Shown: positions 60,007 through 64,000 of the stretch, in pieces | How positions within the stretch are numbered: the first letter of the stretch is position 1 | How the letters are laid out: every line of letters starts with the position of its first letter | From: Ensifer sp. LC11 | Lineage (GTDB): Bacteria > Pseudomonadota > Alphaproteobacteria > Rhizobiales > Rhizobiaceae | Length of the DNA: 64,000 bases | Reading direction: 5' to 3' | Assembly (NCBI RefSeq): GCF_001695835.1 | Contig: NZ_MBSO01000001.1 | Location: 1-64,000, forward strand | Notes under the pieces: model-generated | Seen by the model: only the letters and a program-made list of their open reading frames with translations | What the model was told of the DNA's origin: nothing | Databases searched by the model: none | Made by a program: the position numbers and the translations under genes

Positions 60007-61257
60007 ATGCGTTATTCCGCATTCTCGATCGTCAGGAACGCCCTTTCCGGAAATCTGAACTGGAAGCCGCACTGGCGCCAGCCCCAGCCGAAATCCCACT
60101 ATGACGTGATCATCATCGGCGGCGGTGGCCACGGGCTTTCGACGGCCTATTACCTTGCCAAGGAATTCGGCGTGAAGAACGTCGCCGTGCTGGAGAAGGG
60201 CTATCTGGGCTCGGGGAACGTCGGCCGCAACACGACGATCGTGCGCTCCAACTATATGCTGCCCGGCAACGAACCCTTCTACGAATTCTCGATGAAGCTC
60301 TGGGAAGGGCTGGAACAGGATCTCAACTACAATGTGATGCTCTCGCAGCGCGGCGTCATCATGCTTTACCACAGTGATGCCCAGCGCGACGCCTATGTCC
60401 GGCGCGGCAATGCAATGTGGATGGAAGGTGTGGCGGCCGAGCTCATCGAGCGCGAACAGCTGAAGAAGATGATCCCCTTCCTCAATTACGATCACGCCCG
60501 CTATCCGATCCTTGGCGGCCTGTTGCAGCGGCGCGCCGGTACGGCGAGACATGACGCCGTTGCCTGGGGCTATGCGCGCGGTGCCGACCGGCATGGTGTC
60601 GACATCATTGAGCATTGCGAAGTGACCGGCATCCGTCGGGAAAACGGCCGGGTTACCGGTGTCGAAACGACCAAGGGCTTCATCGGCTGCGGCAAGCTGG
60701 CGCTGGCGGCGGCCGGCAATTCCTCGCGTGTCGGTGAGATGGCCGATCTCAAGCTGCCACTCGAAAGCCATGTGCTGCAGGCCTTCGTCACCGAGGGGCT
60801 GAAGCCCTGCATTGATCACGTGATCGTCTATGGCGGCGGCCACTTCTATATTTCGCAGTCGGACAAGGGCGGCTTGGTTTTCGGGGCCGAAATCGACGGC
60901 TACGCCTCCTATGCCCAGCGCGGCAATCTTGCCACCGCCGAGCATGTGATGGAGGAGGGGGTGGCGATGATCCCCGGCCTGTCGCGGGTGCGGGTCCTGC
61001 GCGCCTGGGGCGGCGTCATGGATATGAGCATGGACGGCTCGCCGATCATCGACCGCACCTCGATCGACAATCTCTACCTGAACTGCGGCTGGTGTTACGG
61101 CGGCTTCAAGGCGACGCCGGCCTCGGGCTACTGTTTTGCGCACCTGATCGCCAAGAACGACACGCACCCGGTGGCGCACGCTCTGAGGCTCGACCGCTTT
61201 GCCCGCGGTTACGCCGTCGACGAGGCTGGCGCAGGCCCGCAGCCCAACCTTCACTGA
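60007..61257 (+). CDS. soxB: Sarcosine oxidase beta subunit
   Basis: A 416-aa flavoprotein subunit of heterotetrameric sarcosine oxidase, which oxidises sarcosine to glycine. IIIGGGGHGLSTAYY (residues 35-49) binds FAD. His182 in TARHDAVAWG is at the position where known beta subunits attach FMN, by my recollection of the family. The start MRYSAFS matches the usual N-terminus; the frame extends 53 codons upstream with no family match. It is followed by soxD and soxA in one operon. Confidence 0.93.
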   Translation: MRYSAFSIVRNALSGNLNWKPHWRQPQPKSHYDVIIIGGGGHGLSTAYYLAKEFGVKNVAVLEKGYLGSGNVGRNTTIVRSNYMLPGNEPFYEFSMKLWEGLEQDLNYNVMLSQRGVIMLYHSDAQRDAYVRRGNAMWMEGVAAELIEREQLKKMIPFLNYDHARYPILGGLLQRRAGTARHDAVAWGYARGADRHGVDIIEHCEVTGIRRENGRVTGVETTKGFIGCGKLALAAAGNSSRVGEMADLKLPLESHVLQAFVTEGLKPCIDHVIVYGGGHFYISQSDKGGLVFGAEIDGYASYAQRGNLATAEHVMEEGVAMIPGLSRVRVLRAWGGVMDMSMDGSPIIDRTSIDNLYLNCGWCYGGFKATPASGYCFAHLIAKNDTHPVAHALRLDRFARGYAVDEAGAGPQPNLH

Positions 61258-61330
61258 CAACAGGTGGCCGCAGCGCTGGCCCGCATGGAATGAACAGGAA
61301 GCCGACCGCGGCTTCAGGACACGGAAAACG

Positions 61331-61609
61331 ATGGCAAGCCTGATTACCTGCCCGCATTGCGGGGTGCGACCGAAGGAAGAGTTCGCGATCCGCGGCGACG
61401 CTTCGTGCGTTCGTCCGGAGCCGCTCGATTCCGATGAGGCCTGGCACGACTATGTCTATGTCCGTGCCAACCCGCGCGGCCGTGCCGTTGAACACTGGCA
61501 TCACATTGCCGGCTGTCGCCGCTTTCTGGTGGTCGAGCGCGACACCGCCACCCACGAGGTCTATTCCGTCGCCGATGCCGCCGAATTTGCTCGGAGGGCT
61601 GAGAGATGA
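61331..61609 (+). CDS. soxD: Sarcosine oxidase delta subunit
   Basis: A 92-aa small subunit with the zinc-binding CPHCG (residues 7-11), a DYVYVRANPRG strand and EHWHHIAGCRRF, which supplies the further Cys/His ligands. The family delta subunit stabilises the alpha subunit. The ATG at 61331 starts the conserved MASLITCPHC. It overlaps soxA by ATGA, so the two are coupled. Confidence 0.93.
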   Translation: MASLITCPHCGVRPKEEFAIRGDASCVRPEPLDSDEAWHDYVYVRANPRGRAVEHWHHIAGCRRFLVVERDTATHEVYSVADAAEFARRAER

Positions 61610-64000
61610 CCGGCTATCGCCTTTCCTCCGGCGGTCTCGTCGATCGCAGCAAGTCGCTGAGCTTCACGTTCGACGGCCGGCCCCTGCGAGGTTTTGCCGG
61701 CGACACGCTGGCATCGGCGCTCCTTGCCAACGATCAGCTTCTGGTGGGTAGAAGTTTCAAGTATCACCGACCGCGCGGCATCGTCAGCGCTGGTCCGTCG
61801 GAGCCTAACGCGCTCGTCACGATCGGTTCCGGCGCGCGCCGCGACCCGAACACCAAGGCGACCGTCGCCGAGCTCTATGGCGGGCTGGCGGCGAAGAGCC
61901 AGAACCGCTGGCCGTCGCTCGGCTTCGATATCGGTGCGGCCAACGGCTTGCTGTCGCCGTTTCTCGGCGCCGGCTTCTACTACAAGACCTTCATGTGGCC
62001 GAAGCAGTTCTGGGAGCGCGTCTATGAGCCCTTCATTCGGCGGGCGGCTGGTCTCGGTCGGGCGGTGCTCGAGCGCGATCCTGAGGCCTATGAAAAATCC
62101 TGGGCGTTCTGCGACCTGCTCGTTATCGGTGGCGGTCCAGCCGGCCTGATGGCGGCGCTGACGGCCGGTCGCGCAGGCCTGCGGGTCATTGTTGCCGACG
62201 AAGACTTCCGGTTCGGCGGCTCGCTGCTTTCGACCAGCGAGACCATTGACGGCGCTGCGGCTTCGATCTTCGCTGACCGCGCCGTCGCGGAACTGCAATC
62301 CCTGCCCAATGTCACGCTGCTTTCGCGCACCACCGTCTTTGGCTGGTATGACGACAATGTCTTCGGCGCGGTCGAGCGGGTGCAAAAGCATGTCGCCGAA
62401 CCCTCGGCGAAACTTGTCAGCGAACGCATCTGGCGCATCGTCGCCAAGCGCGCGCTGCTTGCGACGGGTGCTGAGGAACGGCCGTTGGTCTTCGGCGGCA
62501 ATGATCGCCCCGGCGTGATGATGGCGGGCGCCATGACCACCTATGCCGAACGCTACGGTGTTGCGGCCGGCAAGGCGGTCGCGATCTTCACCAGCGGCAG
62601 CGCCGGTTACCGCGCTGCGCGCGCACTTTCAGCCAAGGGCATCTCGATCGCGGCGATCGTCGATGCCAGGGCCGAAGCCAACGATCAGGCGCCGGATGGC
62701 GTACGCATCATCCGTTCCGCTTCCGTCGTCGACACCAAGGGCAGCAAGCGTCTCAAGGGCATCGTTGTCGAACGTTCCGGCTTCGAGGAACTGATCGCCT
62801 GCGACGCGCTCGGCATGCACGGCGGCTGGAGCCCGGTCGTACATCTGGCCTGCCAGCGTGGGGCAAAGCCGATCTGGTCTGAGGAGCTAAAGGCGTTCGC
62901 CCCGCCCGACGTCGGCGGCGGCTTGCGGCCGGTGGGCTCAGCAAATGGCGTCTATTCGCTCTCCGGATGCTTCGACGATGGTGCGCAGAAGGCCGCGGCG
63001 ATTGCAGCCGAACTCGGCTTCAGCGCCAGCCTGGGCGCGTCTCCTGTTATCGACGGGGAAACGGCATCATCCTTCGCTGCGCTCTGGTATGTGCCGGGCG
63101 CCAAGTCGAAGGCCTTTATCGACCTCCAGAACGACGTGCATGCGAAAGACCTTGGTCTCGCGCTGCGCGAAGGCTTCGGCCATGTGGAGCACGCCAAGCG
63201 CTACACGACCAACGGCATGGCGACTGACCAGGGCAAGCTTTCCAACATCAATGCAGTCGGCATTCTCTCGGGCATGCGCGGCGTCAGCCCGGCTGACGTC
63301 GGTACCACAACCTTCCGGCCTTTCTATACGCCCGTCTCCTTCGGCGCACTTGCAGGGGCGGCGCGCGACGAGCATGCGGTGCCGGCGCGCAAGTCGCCGC
63401 TGCATGGCTGGGCGATCAAAAATGGTGCGACCTTCGTCGAGGCGGGGCTCTGGCATCGCTCCGCCTGGTTCCCGCGCGCGGGCGAGAAGACCTGGCGCGA
63501 AAGCGTCGACCGGGAGGTGCTGAACGTTCGCGCCAATGTCGGACTCTGCGACGTCTCGACGCTCGGCAAGATCGAGGTTTTCGGGCCGGACGCAGCCGAA
63601 TTCCTCAATCGGCTCTACTGCAACCCGGTCCTCAAACTGCCTGTTGGCAAGGCGCGTTATGGCCTGATGCTGCGAGAGGATGGTTTCGTCTTCGATGACG
63701 GCACGGTGAGCCGTCTCGGCGAAGAGCATTTCTTCCTGACGACGACGACGGCGATGGCCGGCGCGGTCATGTCCCACATGGAATACTGCGCCCAGGCGCT
63801 CTGGCCGGATCTTGACGTCCGTTTCACCTCGTCGACGGACCAGTGGGCGCAGATGGCAATCGCTGGGCCGAAGGCGCGGGCGGTGCTGCAACACCTTGTC
63901 GATGATGATATTTCCGACCGCGCGCTCCCGTTTCTTGCTGCCCGGAAGATCGTGCTGAAGACGGGTGTTTCGGCGCGGCTGTTCCGCATATCCTTCTCTG
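61606..64000 (+). CDS. soxA: Sarcosine oxidase alpha subunit (partial, runs off the window)
   Basis: About 798 codons are seen; the gene continues beyond the window. The N-terminus (SFTFDGRPLRGFAGDTLASALLAN, then GRSFKYHRPRGI) is the ferredoxin-like nucleotide-binding part. LVIGGGPAGLMAALTAGRAGL near residue 170 is the NAD-binding domain, and from about 620 the GcvT-like folate-binding domain begins (DVSTLGKIEVFGPDAAEFLNRLY). It uses tetrahydrofolate to take the one-carbon unit from sarcosine. The missing C-terminal part is about 190 residues, judging from family length. Confidence 0.92.
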   Translation, partial: MTGYRLSSGGLVDRSKSLSFTFDGRPLRGFAGDTLASALLANDQLLVGRSFKYHRPRGIVSAGPSEPNALVTIGSGARRDPNTKATVAELYGGLAAKSQNRWPSLGFDIGAANGLLSPFLGAGFYYKTFMWPKQFWERVYEPFIRRAAGLGRAVLERDPEAYEKSWAFCDLLVIGGGPAGLMAALTAGRAGLRVIVADEDFRFGGSLLSTSETIDGAAASIFADRAVAELQSLPNVTLLSRTTVFGWYDDNVFGAVERVQKHVAEPSAKLVSERIWRIVAKRALLATGAEERPLVFGGNDRPGVMMAGAMTTYAERYGVAAGKAVAIFTSGSAGYRAARALSAKGISIAAIVDARAEANDQAPDGVRIIRSASVVDTKGSKRLKGIVVERSGFEELIACDALGMHGGWSPVVHLACQRGAKPIWSEELKAFAPPDVGGGLRPVGSANGVYSLSGCFDDGAQKAAAIAAELGFSASLGASPVIDGETASSFAALWYVPGAKSKAFIDLQNDVHAKDLGLALREGFGHVEHAKRYTTNGMATDQGKLSNINAVGILSGMRGVSPADVGTTTFRPFYTPVSFGALAGAARDEHAVPARKSPLHGWAIKNGATFVEAGLWHRSAWFPRAGEKTWRESVDREVLNVRANVGLCDVSTLGKIEVFGPDAAEFLNRLYCNPVLKLPVGKARYGLMLREDGFVFDDGTVSRLGEEHFFLTTTTAMAGAVMSHMEYCAQALWPDLDVRFTSSTDQWAQMAIAGPKARAVLQHLVDDDISDRALPFLAARKIVLKTGVSARLFRISFS

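Overview
The window is about 64 kb of GC-rich, gene-dense DNA that reads as a Rhizobiales chromosome or large replicon, most likely Ensifer/Sinorhizobium or a close relative. The evidence is the density of ABC importers with their regulators, a coxMNOP-type oxidase locus with two subunit III genes, heterotetrameric sarcosine oxidase genes, a RIME-like palindromic repeat, and several copies of short rhizobial palindromic repeats. This is judged by eye; no database search was run. I see no transposase, integrase, phage gene or CRISPR array.

Layout. 1-4 kb: initiator tRNA, one unknown gene, a TetR/SDR pair with two matching operators, and an aldo/keto reductase. 4-6.6 kb: a DMGDH-like FAD/GcvT enzyme. 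7-14.8 kb: a ROK-regulated operon with an M20 amidohydrolase, two paralogous sugar-type binding proteins, a CUT2 permease, a YhfX-like PLP enzyme and a single-domain ATPase. 14.9-20 kb (minus strand): cytochrome c plus coxMNOP and a subunit IV. 20.2-26.4 kb (minus): a CUT1 importer with a Cys/Met-type PLP lyase and a FadR-type regulator. 26.5-29.2 kb: a small exported protein, an M24 peptidase and a GntR/FCD regulator.

29.4-52.8 kb is mainly nitrogen-compound and polyamine metabolism: PuuA/PuuB-like enzymes, a transglutaminase-like protein that seems to lack its nucleophile, a TetR-controlled polyamine-type importer with a metallo-beta-lactamase-fold hydrolase and an aldehyde dehydrogenase, a DMT exporter, an aminotransferase and a LysR regulator. 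Next come an agmatinase/guanidinobutyrase-type ureohydrolase, an amino-acid-type importer without its own ATPase, a second polyamine-type importer and a nitrilase-family amidase.

53-57.3 kb: quinone/aromatic detoxification genes, including a separate MhqO-like dioxygenase, an FMN reductase, a single-chain MhqO-MhqD-like fusion and an SDR. 57.5-59.8 kb: a Crp/Fnr regulator, the 3' remnant of a dps gene, a stand-alone receiver protein and CysQ. 60-64 kb: soxBDA, with soxA cut by the window end.

The least explained items are the ROK/M20/YhfX/CUT2 operon, the 46-53 kb guanidino/polyamine operon, the MhqO-MhqD fusion, and a recurring layout in which each of the six solute-binding-protein genes is followed at once by an RNA hairpin or palindromic repeat.
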